Shown: positions 21,426-33,731, numbered from the stretch's first letter. The stretch: 64,000 nt of DNA from Rhabditoides inermis (GCA_963966185.1 CAWZYM010000319.1:62001-126000), one strand, 5' to 3'. Translations and numbers: made by a program. Notes: generated from the sequence alone by a model not told the origin.

Positions 21426-23840
21426 TTGTATAGGTTACATTTTCATGAACTAACCAGAATAAGGTGCTATTGAAGACTGGATAATCACCACGTCCAAAAG
21501 ATTTTTAAATTTTCTTGGATTGAAACGCTCATAACTTTTTAGGATTTGATGGTACAACGACAATGTAAACACAAAGTATGCTTTAAATCAGTTCTAGTTT
21601 TCATAAATAATTAGTTTTGGTCGGTTAATTTTCTGCTAATGGTCCATTTGCGATGGACCACCATGAGTGGGTCATTTTCAAACGGCTGTAGCAAAAAAAG
21701 ACGTGCCCTTCGATTTTTCTCGTATAATTTTTCTTTTGTTATAAACAACTTCAAATTTTGAATGATGCAAACTAGAGACTTTATAAGAATTTATTTTTTA
21801 CAAAGTAAATCATATTTTGCTTATAAAAGCTTAACCTTTGGGTACATCATTTTTTTCTATATAATTTTTTTTTGGATGGATGTAAGGAATCGAATTTTTT
21901 TTTGAAAGTTAGTTTTGGACAAAAACTGACAAAGTTGAGGTGGTGGACCCATAACTGGCTAAATATGCAAATTTCAATGAAATTACCATTACCACTTTGT
22001 AAAGGACCCTTCATAACCCCAAACTACGCCCTCAAAAACCCTAGGTCCCACATTTCCCAAAAACGTCCGATTCTCTCAGAGATTGCGTGATATATATACT
22101 CTCTCCATTCCGCATACAACAGACAACCCGAGACATTCGGAAAGGAATCTCCCCTATACACAGTTGATTGTTACACATAGCACACCGACAATAACGGTCA
22201 AGCTATATCAAGCTATATAATATTATAAGCTCGACATAGAAAAACTGTAGTTTTTTTAAACACTTCTGGATACAGTATAGAACACACCGAAGAGCAGGTA
22301 CTGCTATGAGCAGCCGCCGGCACCTTCCAGTCCTGACATAATGTGGGTTACGGTAGCTAGAAATGGGTTACTGTACTTTGATAATAATAACTTATTACAG
22401 TTCACACTGTGCACACACAAAAAATGAAAATGAAGAAAAATCATTGCAACAGATAAGTGCTTATCAATCTGTAAGACCAGCAGTTATAACAAATACCCAC
22501 TCCTGCCTGGACGTTACGAGAAAGAGCGGGCGGAGGAACCCGACTGAGTACATAAGGATAAGTAGGCTATGCACTCTGGGGCAGGCACCAGTTTCCACCA
22601 CGGTAACGTCTCGATAGCAACACTCTAGAATCAAGGGGAGGGGAAAATTGCATCTGATTATAAAAGTAATCCTAAGGAAATGGGTGTGATCGTGTGTGCT
22701 AGTGTACATGGTAGGGGGCTCGAGATGAGGCAAAGACGTGTATAAAGTTGTCGTTGGTGGTTCTTGTTGTTGAGAATGTGTAGAGTGTGCGCCAAGAATG
22801 GATGGATCGTCTGCCCTCGATGAGAATGGACTCGAACCCGCGCGGCCGAAAAGAAGCGTGTGACAGTCGACGTGACAGACACACAAAACATGCCTCACTA
22901 GCACAACTCACTTGTGGATCAAAGAAACACCGTGGACTGCTTGAAAACGCGGGAGCTTGGAAGGGATAGAGAGAGTGGAAAGAGAGAGGGGGTGAGATGC
23001 TGCGCACTCCCTCAGATGTAGTTGACTAGGAAAGCGCTTCCCGGCACCCTCCACATCCGATCGAGTAGACACGTTGTACACTCGGAATTCCGGGTGGTTC
23101 GGATCTCAAAAAGGCGATGAAGCTGTCTCCTCTATCGCAAAGGCCATGTCTTGATCGGACGGAGGGACTTCGGAGCATCGCCTGCTGATGTCTCCGCCTA
23201 CTCGGTGTCATCTTGTACGCGGGGTCTGGATGCGACTAAAATTGGCATACTCACACAAATCTAGCAGATACTGTATTCTGACATCGTCATTCTCATTGCA
23301 AGTCGAAAGTCAGAAGCGGAAGCATTTAGTGTACACGCCGGTTGTCGTTCCATCTCTATTATCGTTACATTGTATTTTTGCGAATGTCGTTATCGCGAAG
23401 CGCGGTCAGAGCCCATTCCACAACCGCAGTTTTGCAAACCGCCGCCTAGCTCCGCCTACCGTGGCCCCGCCCAGACAGAGAGAAACTGGCACTCGACGAG
23501 CAGCTTCCCGCCATCTGCCGGAACGTCACTCTGTAGGTTTTCTTGAAAGAATGAGAATAAGAATTTTCATCTCGATTCAAGTAACAAATGACAAAGTATT
23601 TAAGAGATACTGTAATCAAATTTATATTGATATGTTTATCTAAATTAAGATTGTACGTTGAAACTGTGCACTGTTCGCCATTACGCTCCGCCCCTCGCCT
23701 AACCTTCGCTCCTCCCGCCGCGCCCTATCGATCGATTCTCTTTCTCAATGCGTTATCGCTCTACTCTCTATCATTTTTTTTCTGTTATTCATTCACGTTA
23801 AAAGTATATGTCTGAACTAAATTGAGTTAGATAATCAATA
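21426..23840. other. Intergenic, no gene recognised
   Basis: AT-rich to 22340, mixed beyond. Short Ser/Pro/Arg-rich frames at 22460-23210 and 23190-23640 lack splice support or recognisable domains. A tRNA B-box-like gcgggttcgagtcc lies on the minus strand at about 22830 without a convincing A box. The part nearest 23840 should contain the promoter of the Kelch gene. Confidence 0.45.
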
Positions 23841-23865
23841 TTAGTCTTTCAGCCACCGTTGATCA

Positions 23866-26541
23866 ATGGATGATCCGGAGTATTACCTCGATTTCCATGC
23901 CCAGCTCAATGATCAGCGACGGTGAGTGGAGTGTTGTGTTGTTGTGCATTCATGTATATGTACTCATTCAGTGCGGGTGACATGTGTGATGTGAAGATCA
24001 TCTCCCGAGGCAACGACACCGGCAAGGGAAACGAGGTGAGCGAAACAATGTGTTTGTGACTTGATATGATTGTATCGCTGGTATGGTTTCAGTTCATGGC
24101 TCACATGAATGTTCTATCGGCGGCGTCTCCGCATTTCAAGCGCGTCTTCCACTCGGATTTCAAGGAGGCCATCGTTGGAGAGGTCAAGCTGGTCAGTTTT
24201 CGATGATTATAAGGAGAGTTGTTATAACTATCATGTTTAGGACATGGACACTGATATTGTGGAGTTCCTTCTGGAGTACATGTACACCTCCAAAGCTGAG
24301 ATAGGCAAGTTTATAGCGATTTGTACATTGTGATGTTCTCTTTCAGACAAGTCGATCGCTCCTCGCCTTCTCCCGGAGGCTCGTTATCTTCAGCTGGATA
24401 AACTGAAGGAGCGATGTGCCAAGTGAGTGATTCGAGACAGGCCGAAAGGTCAATGGGTGTTGCAGGTTCCTGCTAGATAATGTGACTTCTTCGAACTGCA
24501 TTGAGATGTGGTCGTTCGCTTGTCTCTATACCTGCGAAAAGATGAAGGATCACGCATGGAAGATGATGTGCCGCAACTTCGAGTGAGTTTATTTCATTTA
24601 TTCGAGTAATATTTATGCTCTAGTTTCCTGGTCGATACTCCCGAGTTCTTCGGTCTTAACAAGGTGGATCTGCTCTCTCTTCTCACAGGTATAAACGACT
24701 CTAACAGAAGAGTGTTCATTTCCATTTCGCCTTCCAGACAAGTCTCTCCGCTGTCGGGAGTCGAGTGTGTTTTCTGGAGTGTGCAACTGGGTGCGGGCCG
24801 ATCCGGAAAACAGGAAGCAGCACATGAAAGAGTGAGTCTCATCTCCTTATTCAATCTCACTCATCACAGGCTCTTCTCGCTTGTTCGCCTCTCGTGTCTG
24901 AAGAAGGACTATCTGGTGGACACTGTTGGCAAGGAACCTCTAGTCACTGAAGACAAGGAGTGCTTCCAGATATACCTTGAATGTATTGAGGTCCGTATTG
25001 TTGTCATGCTACTGATTTTAATATTCTGATTCGAGGGTATTGCGAGGGCTGCCCCCGACTCTTCTCGCAACCGTGGACTGACTTGGAAGGCGAGCGGGGG
25101 ATGGACGGATGGACCGCGGCTGAAAGAGAGCATGTGAGATGTGATTGCGCTCTCTTGCACACGACGCATCTCTTCCCAGGTGTTCTTGCTCGACCGTCGT
25201 GTTCGACGATAGTATCTACTGTGTTAGCTGCTGTAATCAAATGGCTGTTCTCTCGCAAGGTGTGTAGAATAGATATATCTTTAATATGTAATCGAACCTG
25301 GGGACGATTAAAAGGCTGGTTAGTATTCAAAACGGTAACTTTTACACATATACTGTGTTCAGTAAATATACTATATTCTGTGCTCATTTTCTCAGGCGAC
25401 TGGCGTCTGTTAGCTCCTCCGTCTACTGGTCCCACCTGGAAGCTATGTGTTCTCTCGAATATCATGTATGCGATCGGAGTCGTCTCTGGAAAGTGAGTGA
25501 TTCACTCGTACGCTCTTTCATTCTATTCCAGTTGCAATGTGTACAAGTTCGAGAAGGGATCGGAGACGTGGACACTCGTGCACAGCGCTCAAGGAAAGAG
25601 GTACGAGCATTGGTATTTATGTGTTTTATGAACACTTACAGTGGGGATATTGTCGCTGTTGCTCCATTCAATGACCGAATCTGTGTGGCAGACATGAGTA
25701 CCAAGACTATCGTGACATTCGACCCGACGAATGCTGGTATGCAACTCCTTCACTTACATTTAGTTTATTCCATGATCTAGCATCTAGATTCGTTCGTCTG
25801 TGCGCGTTTCCCCCTGGGTTGGCTCAAAACTTCCCGCTTTGCGTGGTAGATGACCGTCTGATGACTGTCGGAGGAAGGACTAGTAGTTCTGTTCGCACCA
25901 ACCAGGTATCAGACAACTTACTTAGCTTGCACGCTCTTCGGTGCAAATCCCGGCTCGTATATTGGTTTTTTTTCCTTTTGTGTCTCTTCACGTTCAAACG
26001 ATAGTCGACCAAAATTATTTTTCTTAAAATTACTATAGCTGTTTCACGAATCCTGTTTCTTGTAGGTGTACGTATGGAATCCGCAGACTGATTCTTGGAA
26101 TGCGGGAACGCCGATCGGAGAGGTATGAAGGAACTTTCTGTTGATAGTGACTGGTCTCCGTCGTACCGCATTGCACATCTACTATCTCTCGTTTAGGCTC
26201 GTGATAGCATTGGCGCGACGGTGTGCGATGGTCGACTCGTGATCGCCGGTGGATACAACGGAGGAGGAAAGCAGGATGTTCAGGTAAATGCGATGTTTCG
26301 AATGCAAATTAGCGAGAAAGAACGAACTTCGTTCAGATGTTGGTGCATGGCGAATGGAAGCAGCTGCCGTCTCTCAAACACGCGCGGAGAGAGTGCGGAC
26401 TGGCTGTTCTTGGCAATGTGAATTGAGGGAATAGAGAATATGGGGTCAATACATACATATATATTGTCACAGGTGATGTATGCGATTGGCGGACCTCGAG
26501 CGGCTTCTTCCGTGGAGATGCTCCGTCTCGAGCAGGAGTGA
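23866..26541 (+). CDS. BTB-BACK-Kelch protein
   Basis: Nineteen exons, all in phase, encode 537 residues: 23866-23921, 23972-24035, 24093-24191, 24241-24304, 24347-24422, 24466-24582, 24624-24688, 24738-24831, 24870-24990, 25036-25133, 25180-25259, 25396-25492, 25532-25600, 25642-25736, 25781-25905, 26066-26122, 26197-26283, 26337-26417, 26473-26541. Residues about 18-110 are a BTB domain (AHMNVLSAASPHFKRVF). A BACK domain follows, then Kelch-type blades: degenerate first ones, then VWNPQTDSWNAG, VIAGGYNGGG and VMYAIGGPRAASSVEML. Such proteins usually act as Cullin-3 substrate adaptors. The start is chosen because tctttcag at 23845-23852 lies 14 bases before the ATG and looks like a trans-splice acceptor. 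The intron after 24304 is GC-AG (gcaagt). Confidence 0.92.
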
Positions 26542-26734
26542 AGGGAGGAAGGCGAAGGAGAACCGTACAATAGGGAGGACCACAACTGCTCAAATGATGC
26601 ATATTGTTTTTTGCTTCTTGTCAACATTACGTTTTTTTCAATCTTTTCGATGATATATCATAAATATAATTTACTGATTTGATAGAAATTGAGAAATTAT
26701 TTCGTTATGTTCCGTTTCACTGATTTTTCGTGAA

Positions 26735-27310
26735 TCCGCAAGGAGTGCGGACAGCGGCAGTAGTACGGCTGTACAGGTCTCGTAGAAGGTCGACTAGCGA
26801 GGCTGGTACTCCGTCGGCGCGCACCGCATCGAAGAGGCGGTCTCGATCGGGACTGTCGAATGCTGCCCGGAAGTCGACAAAGATGATGTTAGTTGGCTTC
26901 TTGAATCGGGCACGCAGCTCGACGATCCGTCTCAGAGAGAAGACGGCGTCGATGGTAGACCTTCCTGGGCGGAATCCGTGCTGCTCGTCTCGGGCGGTCT
27001 TCTCGCGGTGCTCCACAATGCGAAGTAGCAGCAGACGCTCCACCAGCTTGTAGCACACGCGGATCAATGAGATACCACGGTAGTTGGCTGGGTCGGTGGG
27101 GCTGCCCTTCTTCAGCAACGGGACGATGATGGCGTTTCTCCACGAGTCAGGCACCTCCTTCCTCTCCCAGATGTTGACGATCAGCCGATGCAGCTCACGG
27201 ATCCCAAAGGCGGGCAGAGCCTTCATCATCTCCGGAGTGAGGTCGTCGTCTCCGGCAGCCTTCCCATTCTCCCATTCTTTAGCTTCTTCATGCACCATAA
27301 GAGTACTCTG
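26735..27310 (-). mobile_element. Truncated LINE (non-LTR) reverse transcriptase
   Basis: A 200-codon open frame on the minus strand encodes the first part of a LINE reverse transcriptase: WRNAIIVPLLKKGSPTDPAN, ANYRGISLIRVCYKLVERLL, DEQHGFRPGRSTIDAVFSLR and NIIFVDFRAAFDSPDRDRL. It stops after about TPCG, before the catalytic YxDD box. It also lacks the endonuclease and ORF1. The open frame suggests recent insertion in dead-on-arrival form. The position just beyond the Kelch stop codon is probably chance. Confidence 0.9.
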
Positions 27311-27322
27311 ATTCTGTATCAA

Positions 27323-27952
27323 AGTTGAGCTACCAACTCGCAGTTATCCCCCATTTTGTACACAAATTTGGAAATAACTCGGTTCGTATTCAATAAAATT
27401 TCTCAAAAATTCATGAGCGCATACTTCATAGGCATACAAACAAACCTACGTAGCAAAATTTGAAGATTTTTCATTTGTGGTCAAGATATTCGACAAAACC
27501 GGCAATCGCCCCTTGAAATAGAGATGATTTCCATAATCGACCGATTGTCTGGTTTGTGTCTGCGTCATTTCTCGTAATTAGCGGACCGCGAAAACGGGGG
27601 ACCCATTATAGGGTGTCCCCCCCCGTTCACGGTATGGCAGCCATCTCGCCGCATATTTTCCAGACATCATTTCATCGCATTTAGCCGCGCTATCGGTCCG
27701 CGCAAGACCATTCGACCGCATCCAATAATAGTTTATTTGATGAAACGTGAGCTAAGGAGAGAGATATCCAATCAACAAGGGGACCTGAGTGATCAGCATG
27801 TCGGCTCATTTAACTATAAGCGGGTAGAAATATGTGTGGGAAGAGAGTAGAGAACAGAGTGCTTTCTTGGCACGGTGCGTATCTACAGCAAGAGAGAGTA
27901 TGAAACGATACCCCAGTAGCATGCAGTGACACTGGTCGTAGCAGCGAATCTT

Positions 27953-28005
<53 letters not shown>

Positions 28006-28124
28006 AGGCATATGATCCCTATATCGAGGAGGGATCGAGAGGGGTAGGCACGAGAAGGTGAACAAGCTGCTTATCAAAATCAACACAACAACCTGCCGTT
28101 CGGGTTCGGGTTTAATGCGTTTCC
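27323..28124. other. Intergenic; repeat end and (GA)n at 27953-27993
   Basis: No gene is seen. A near-palindromic gggggacccattatagggtg at about 27595 is related to gggggataccctata at about 29665, suggesting the ends of a dispersed element. A GA microsatellite followed by nine G lies at 27953-28003. Confidence 0.5.
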
Positions 28125-28354
28125 CGCGACATCCAGGACATCACCAAGCCCGCCATCCGCCGTCTGGCTCGCCGTGGAGGAGTCAAGCGTTTCTCCGGTC
28201 CCATCTACGAGGAGACCTCAAGGTGTTCCTCGAGAACATGATTTGTGACGCCGTCACCTACTGCGAGCACGCCAAGAGGAAGACCGTCACCGCCATGGAC
28301 GTCGTCTATGCCCTCAAGCGCCAGGGCCGCACCCTCTACGGATTCGGCGGATAA
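28125..28354 (+). pseudogene. Histone H4 pseudogene, 5-prime truncated
   Basis: Encodes [23 protein letters not shown], then [14 protein letters not shown] and [20 protein letters not shown], ending LYGFGG and a stop at 28354: unmistakable H4. The N-terminal tail is missing. One residue is lost after RD (N in NIQD), and about 10 bases are missing after YEET, which shifts the frame before KVFLEN. There are substitutions in an otherwise nearly invariant protein (V-I-R to M-I-C, and T-E-H to C-E-H). It is therefore not functional. A LINE fragment follows within about 120 bp. Confidence 0.92.
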
Positions 28355-28475
28355 GTCGTCCGATCTCAATGAGACCACCAACCAACCCAACAGCCCTCTT
28401 TAGGGCTACCTGTATGTGAAACTGAGTCTTTCGATTCAAGTGATCTCTCTTATTTGTGATATTGATCCAGCTTCG

Positions 28476-28625
28476 GATTCAAAGTATGCGCGTTTCGGTG
28501 ACTGGATAGATAGCTTCGCGCTCTCTCATTGTGTGACTGCCCCCACCCGCGACCACCGCCACATCGATTGGTTGCTCACCACCAACCCCGAGTTGAACTT
28601 ATCGGTCACTCACTCCGTCAGATAG
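28476..28625 (+). mobile_element. LINE endonuclease fragment
   Basis: Encodes FGDWIDSFALSHCVTAPTR and HIDWLLTTNPELNLSV, a match to the C-terminal part of APE-type endonucleases of LINE elements (D-W-L-x-S-F-x-L-x-x-x-V-x-x-P-T-R, then I-D-W-L-L-T). It ends at a stop before the final S-D-H motif. It is on the opposite strand to the reverse transcriptase fragment 1.2 kb away and may be a different copy. Confidence 0.75.
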
Positions 28626-28964
28626 ATTGGTTTTCACTTTTTGATCTAGTCGTATCGATGAGATGTACGCGCGATTTATGTCAACAACACTTTTCGGTAT
28701 GACTTTTCGGCAAGCAACGCTTTCTCAAAGGCTCACGTTTATTTTACTCGTTTGTAAATTAGTTGTGATAGCACAGGTTCATTTTGTCTCGAAGGTCGAA
28801 GACGGAAATGAGGTAGTCATCAGCCAAAACGCCATAGACTGAGCCGCGCTCGCATCTGAAATGGAAGACGCTAGCGATACGTTTCAAATCCGTGGCAAAA
28901 AAGTGGCTTCTTCGTTTCTCTAATTGTTACACATTTTTCGAGAAAAAACAAAAGAACCCGAAGC
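28626..28964. other. Intergenic, no gene seen
   Basis: About 340 bp between the LINE fragment and the stop codon of the minus-strand secreted protein. It should include that gene's 3-prime UTR, but I find no clear polyadenylation signal. Confidence 0.5.
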
Positions 28965-31900
28965 TTACACATCAGCCTGTACACAGCACTCTCTCAGCAT
29001 TTGACAACGATCGCGCTTCGATGACATCAACTGAAATCGATCAATCAATAAAATAATAAATACCGATCGATAATCGATCGATACCTGCGCGCAGTCAGTG
29101 GGTGAGGCGCTGCTCAGGTCGACGTCAGATGGAATGGAAGCCGGGTCGCAGGGCATGGGTGGCTAAATCAATCGATAACTAATCGATAAACATTCGATTT
29201 TTTCGCGCGCTTGGCGGTCTGATTTTAGGAAAATGAGTATCATTTGCAAATCAAATAAAGAAAACCGGAGCACTTTCCGGAGCTAATAACTCCGCTCAGA
29301 CATTCAATGAAATTTTCTGGGTGTACAGTCCTGTATATGACAGATCGATTGTCGGGGGCTTTTTACGATCACAAAACCTAAGTGAATTATGCGCAATGAA
29401 ATGGTCAAAACTACCGTTTTCCTACGGTAAAACTAAAAAAAATATAACTTGGTTCCAACTGAACCAAATTGCACCAAACTTGCACACCACTTCCGGAAGA
29501 CACATACGAAGAGATTGTCGTGGGCTTTTTCTTGAATTTATATTTTTGGGCGGAGTAATCCCACGAAGTAATCCCACGAAAACCTCATAATGACCCTGTT
29601 TATGCATAAATTTCTCGTCATTTCTCGTCTGTCTGACCGACCGTCGAGAATTGCCGTATCGTGAAAATGGGGGATACCCTATAATTAATCGATAACCAAT
29701 CGATACCCACCCTGGATAGCATTTCCATGGTGACATTGACATGCTGGACGCAGTCAGTGAGGTGAGCCTCGGCCTGGGAAAACAATTTTCAATGGTATGG
29801 TTTAAAATTTATATTTGTGGTTTACTGTGGGTGAAACAATGGTGAGTTACTGCGTGCATGAACAATTAAAAGGTATGAAACATTCGTTTATTTGTCTCGT
29901 ATTGGGAATTAGCACAGATTCTGCTCACCTTGTGTTGCTTTTCGACTATCGCTTGGTACTTTGCACCGTTGACCGAACGGCATTTCTCATCCCGAGAATC
30001 GACGGGAGTGGTGTGCATGTAGGAGATGGACCAGGCCTGAGAGAGAGGGTAGAGAGAGAGAGGAAGAGAGGGGGGAAGAGAGGGGAGAGAGAGAGTGAAA
30101 GATAGGGTGAGAGAGAGAGAATGAGCGAGAGAGAAATGAGAGGAGAGAGAGGGATGGAGAGAGGAAGAGAGATAGAGAGAGTTATTGAATACTCACATAC
30201 GACTTTCCTCCCCTGGGTATTCCTCTCACAGCGTTGCACCTGTGTCGAAACTCCAGGAACTCTCTCTCACACTGCAGATACGCGAAGCATGTGCGCAGCG
30301 AGTTCTGAACAATGGCATTCGCTAAAGGCGCGATTATGCATAAAAAACCAACTTTTATTAATTACCCAGCTGTATGTAATTTGTAATTTTGCTAACAACG
30401 ACGCACACAGAATTGGCGCGCATGCGAGATGAATCAGTATTTTTTTAATGTTCCATAGGTATTATTGTGTGCAACCGCAAATGACCTTTTGATATATCTG
30501 TGAAACATATACATATCTGACATACTTATGCTAGTTTTTTGTCTTGCTCTTGATAAAATTATTGTCCACACCACACAGTTAGTGGGTTATTCTACTACGG
30601 TTGAAACGAATGTCAATCGGTATCATAAAATAATAAGTAATTATGTAGTAATTCTCACCTGTCCGAAATTCTGCTCGGCCCTCCTCTGGTTGCTCTGTCT
30701 GTGGGGGGCAGTGGGGGCGGAGGGGGGAGAAGGGAGAGAAGAGGAGAAGGAGGAGGAGGAGGAGGAGGAGGAGGAGGAGAGGGAAGAGGAGAGGGAAGAG
30801 GAAGAGGAACGGACAGGCACGCGACGAGACTCCGACACCTAGAACTCGTCTTCGCTATTACATTTTACGCTCTGTGAAATTGATGTTTGAGTTATGATCA
30901 TCATCAACAATTTTTCAAAGGATAAAAGTTGAGTTCGATTTAGTCACGAAGTCACGAAGATGAAATTGCAACATGTGGGACGTATTAAAATGTCTCGCCT
31001 ACCAGTAATAGTTCGTATTTAATGTATTGAAAAGACACATGGAACATGGACGATTGACGATACGCGGCGCATTGCTAATTGTTCTTTTCTCCATCAACAA
31101 GAAACGCAAAGTCCAGATAGGGTTGGCAAAACAAAAATTGTGTGCCCGGAATCGAACCCCAGCCTCTGGTCTGACAGACTGATGCGTTAACCACTAGGCC
31201 ACAACGGCTCGGTCCTTGACCGCCAGAGATGGATTCAGGTAGCAAAAAACCAGTCCTGTACGTTTTCGTACTGAAAACGTATATGGCGCGTAGGAAAAAG
31301 TAACACCAGAAATCGATGTCTGGGGTCCTAACTAAGGTATCCTATCAATTTGGTTCGGATCCGAGGGTGTGGCTCTAACGACACTCCTCGTCAGATCTCT
31401 AAAATGTCTAATTAGCCAAGCGTGGCGATTGGGCATACATGGAAGCCGAAAGAGACAAGACTATGTCTTAGTCATGACTATGCTCTGTATGTATATGAAT
31501 AATTGCTTTGTATATTCTAATACGGCGGTAATAAACTTCTTCTTTCTCTTCAGTATACAAACGTATGGAAAAGTAATCTCTGAAATGTCAACATCGTCGA
31601 GTATGGCGATTCGGCGGTGGCATAAGGCTATGGGAGCCGAAAAAGAAAAGACGTTGTCATTGTCATGAGTAGGCTTCGTATATTTGTTTCTCGTTCGTAT
31701 TTTCTTCATCAAACCCCAAACTGCCGTATTTCTGGTTGTGATGAGTACTCACAGGTCGTCCCTCCGCCGCGCGCTGGCTCTTGCACCCGGCCAGCTTGAT
31801 GGCTATCTCGTCCCGCAGAGCAGTCATCGTCTTGCCGCTCTGACTGTGACCCGCCGCCGTTTCGCATCTGCGTTCATTATTCGAGATTGCGTTTGTATTG

Positions 31901-33731
31901 TATTGTGTCGTGAATCTCTTGCTGCAACACCGTTTCACATCTTGAATGATGAAAAGTTGTTTCATCTTTCCGTTTTTTATAGTGGAAAAGCAAATCTTAT
32001 TGATGATACACTCCTGTACAACAATATGGATTATTTGTGAAACGCATTTGAAAAAAATATCTGTTTCTCACCGTCCCGCAGGTTCGCAGCACTGTTTTCA
32101 GAGCAGCGGTGCGGACAGAGTGACGCTTCACCTGAACGACTACTGTATTACAGTATACACCATGTACGCTACCGTAACCCGAAACTACCGTACCTGCAGC
32201 CAGCACTTGTTGGTCTTCTCTGTCTTCTCCTCGACTTGCTCTCCCATGTACACCTCACAGTAGTGGGTCTGAAGAGGGGGATGAGAGAGAGAGAGAGGGG
32301 GGGGAAGGAGAGAGAGAGAGAGAGAGAGGGGGGGAAGGGAAGAGAGAGAGAGAGAGAGGGGGGGGAAGGGAAGAGAGAGAGAGAGAGAGAAAATTCTCAC
32401 CTTCTCTTTCGGCACCTCCTGCCCACTATCTGTCTCCATTCGAACACAGTCGAGAATCTCAGCGCGATTCAACTGAACCCGTTACAGCACCCTCCCATCT
32501 ACAGTACTCCTCTACCGTACCTTCCAGAGTGCCTTGAGTGAGTCGTACTCTGCTCTGAGTGTGTCCCCGCACTCTGTTCTGTCCTCATCCAGAGATGACA
32601 ACTAGAATAAACAATATGTTTCACGAAAAAATACAAGATTCTAGTACATCAATCCACATCCGTTGCACCAGTCCACCGTTTACGGAACAAAGTTGATACG
32701 ACATCTGTAGTAAGGCCGATTGGCCGAATGAAAAGAACAGTTTTCTCCTCTGTCTTCGATACTTCCCTTATCTACCCGGGTGACAATGAATCGATTCGGA
32801 ACTGACTGACCACTCTCCGACAGTTGTCTAGTGTATTTTGTCTGAACACCTTTCTTACAGCCTTGCTATTCTCTCTCGCAAGTATTATGTCTTATTCAGA
32901 GCAATATATAAACTGCACTATCATTGAGCGATCTGAAACTGACCGCTCTCTTTCCCAGAGAATTCTGTCCGATTGAAGACAATGGATCAATATGATAAGA
33001 TATGGCAACGTAACTGACCGTTCTCTGTGCGTACCATGGCCTCTCGGTTCCCTGCTGAGCATGTAGTGTGTCGCACACTCCCTCGGCCGACTCCATCTTC
33101 CGACGAGACTGCCAGTACGTGCCACATACGGAGAGGAGGGTGATGTTCTGAACGGGTGTACAAGTTAGTGTTCGAGTTCCGGATATTGTATGACAAACAG
33201 GGAGAGAGAGAGCATCGTGATGTTTTGAAGGGGTGTTTGTGTTTGAGAACCATTCAGTTTTAAAGACACGTGCTTCTTGTTTGTGAGCCAATCTTGTTCA
33301 AGTTAATTGTGTTACTATATATGAAAAGAAGAGAGAGAGAGAAGTGTGATGTTCTGAAGTTCTGAAGACACGTTGCAACTCGTTTGTGAATCGATGTTGT
33401 TTCAGTTATGTATTGTATGAAGTTTTCCTACAGAGAAAGAAAATTGATGTTCTCAAGCATTACATTTTTTTTGGATTAGCGTTTCAACTTTTCATACGTT
33501 CACTGGTTGGCTCTATTGAGACAATGTTTTCGTAATGTGTCAGATTTCCTATCTTTCAAACCTCTTTCTATTTCTTATCGACTGTATATGTTTCACAGTT
33601 TCACTCATACCGAAAGAGTCAGTAATCAGTGACAGTTAGGTTAGAAAACGGAAGAGCCAACACACCGTGCATGTGCCGAGAGTCAGTAGGCTGGAGAGAA
33701 TCAACAGCCGGAGTCGTGACTCGCTCGTCAT
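28965..33731 (-). CDS. Secreted cysteine-rich protein, 311 residues
   Basis: Twelve minus-strand exons join in phase: 33731-33666, 33147-33019, 32601-32521, 32472-32401, 32268-32194, 31839-31753, 30694-30659, 30304-30230, 30036-29929, 29773-29711, 29162-29085 and 29030-28965. The N-terminus (MTSESRLRLLILSSLLTLGT) is a signal peptide. The mature protein has about 16 cysteines in a helical, charged background (for example THYCEVYMGEQVEEKTEKT, TCFAYLQCEREFLEF, LTDCVQHVNVTMEML, KRDRCQMLRECCVQADV). It resembles nematode DUF19/T20D4.11-like secreted proteins in its C-rich helical spacing, but I cannot confirm the family. Internal exon ends at 31839 and 30694 rest on phase as well as consensus and are less certain. 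The intron after exon 1 holds tandem copies of the exon 2 acceptor. A tRNA-like element lies in the intron between 30694 and 31753. Confidence 0.72.
30038..30180. repeat. GA-rich microsatellite in an intron
   Basis: Interrupted GA repeat. On the coding (minus) strand it is a CT tract ending ctctctcag and so forms the polypyrimidine tract of the exon at 30036-29929. Confidence 0.85.
30730..30812. repeat. (GGA)n / GA-rich tract in an intron
   Basis: About 80 bp of GGA/GA repeat, beginning about 35 bp upstream (in the coding sense) of the short exon 30694-30659. Confidence 0.85.
31143..31393 (-). mobile_element. tRNA-containing dispersed element (same family as 149-963)
   Basis: On the minus strand it starts ctgacgaggagtgtcgtta (31393 downward), has a leader of about 180 bp, then a tRNA-like block with A-box-like GTGGCCTAGTGGTTAACGC and B-box-like GGGGTTCGATTCCGGGC (about 31210-31143). 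The outer end matches acaaggagtgtcgttt of the fold-back at 149. It lies inside an intron of the secreted cysteine-rich gene. Acceptor-stem pairing is poor, so it is not a working tRNA gene. Confidence 0.75.
32284..32392. repeat. GA/GGGGAA minisatellite in an intron
   Basis: Repeated gagagagaggggggaaggga units fill the intron between the exons at 32472-32401 and 32268-32194. The coding strand reads CT-rich and begins 8 bases after the donor. Confidence 0.85.
33148..33460 (-). repeat. Tandem decayed copies of a splice acceptor junction
   Basis: The true acceptor of exon 2 (complement of gggtgatgttctgaac at 33139-33153) is followed, into the intron, by similar junctions at about 33217-33230 (gtgatgttttgaag), 33346-33359 (gtgatgttctgaag) and 33444-33455 (ttgatgttctcaag). 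Each is preceded on + by a gagagaga-type stretch corresponding to the first exon codons (gagaggag). Intron sequences between them are also related (aagacacgtgcttcttgtttgtga versus aagacacgttgcaactcgtttgtga). This is a tandem array of junction copies. Confidence 0.75.
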
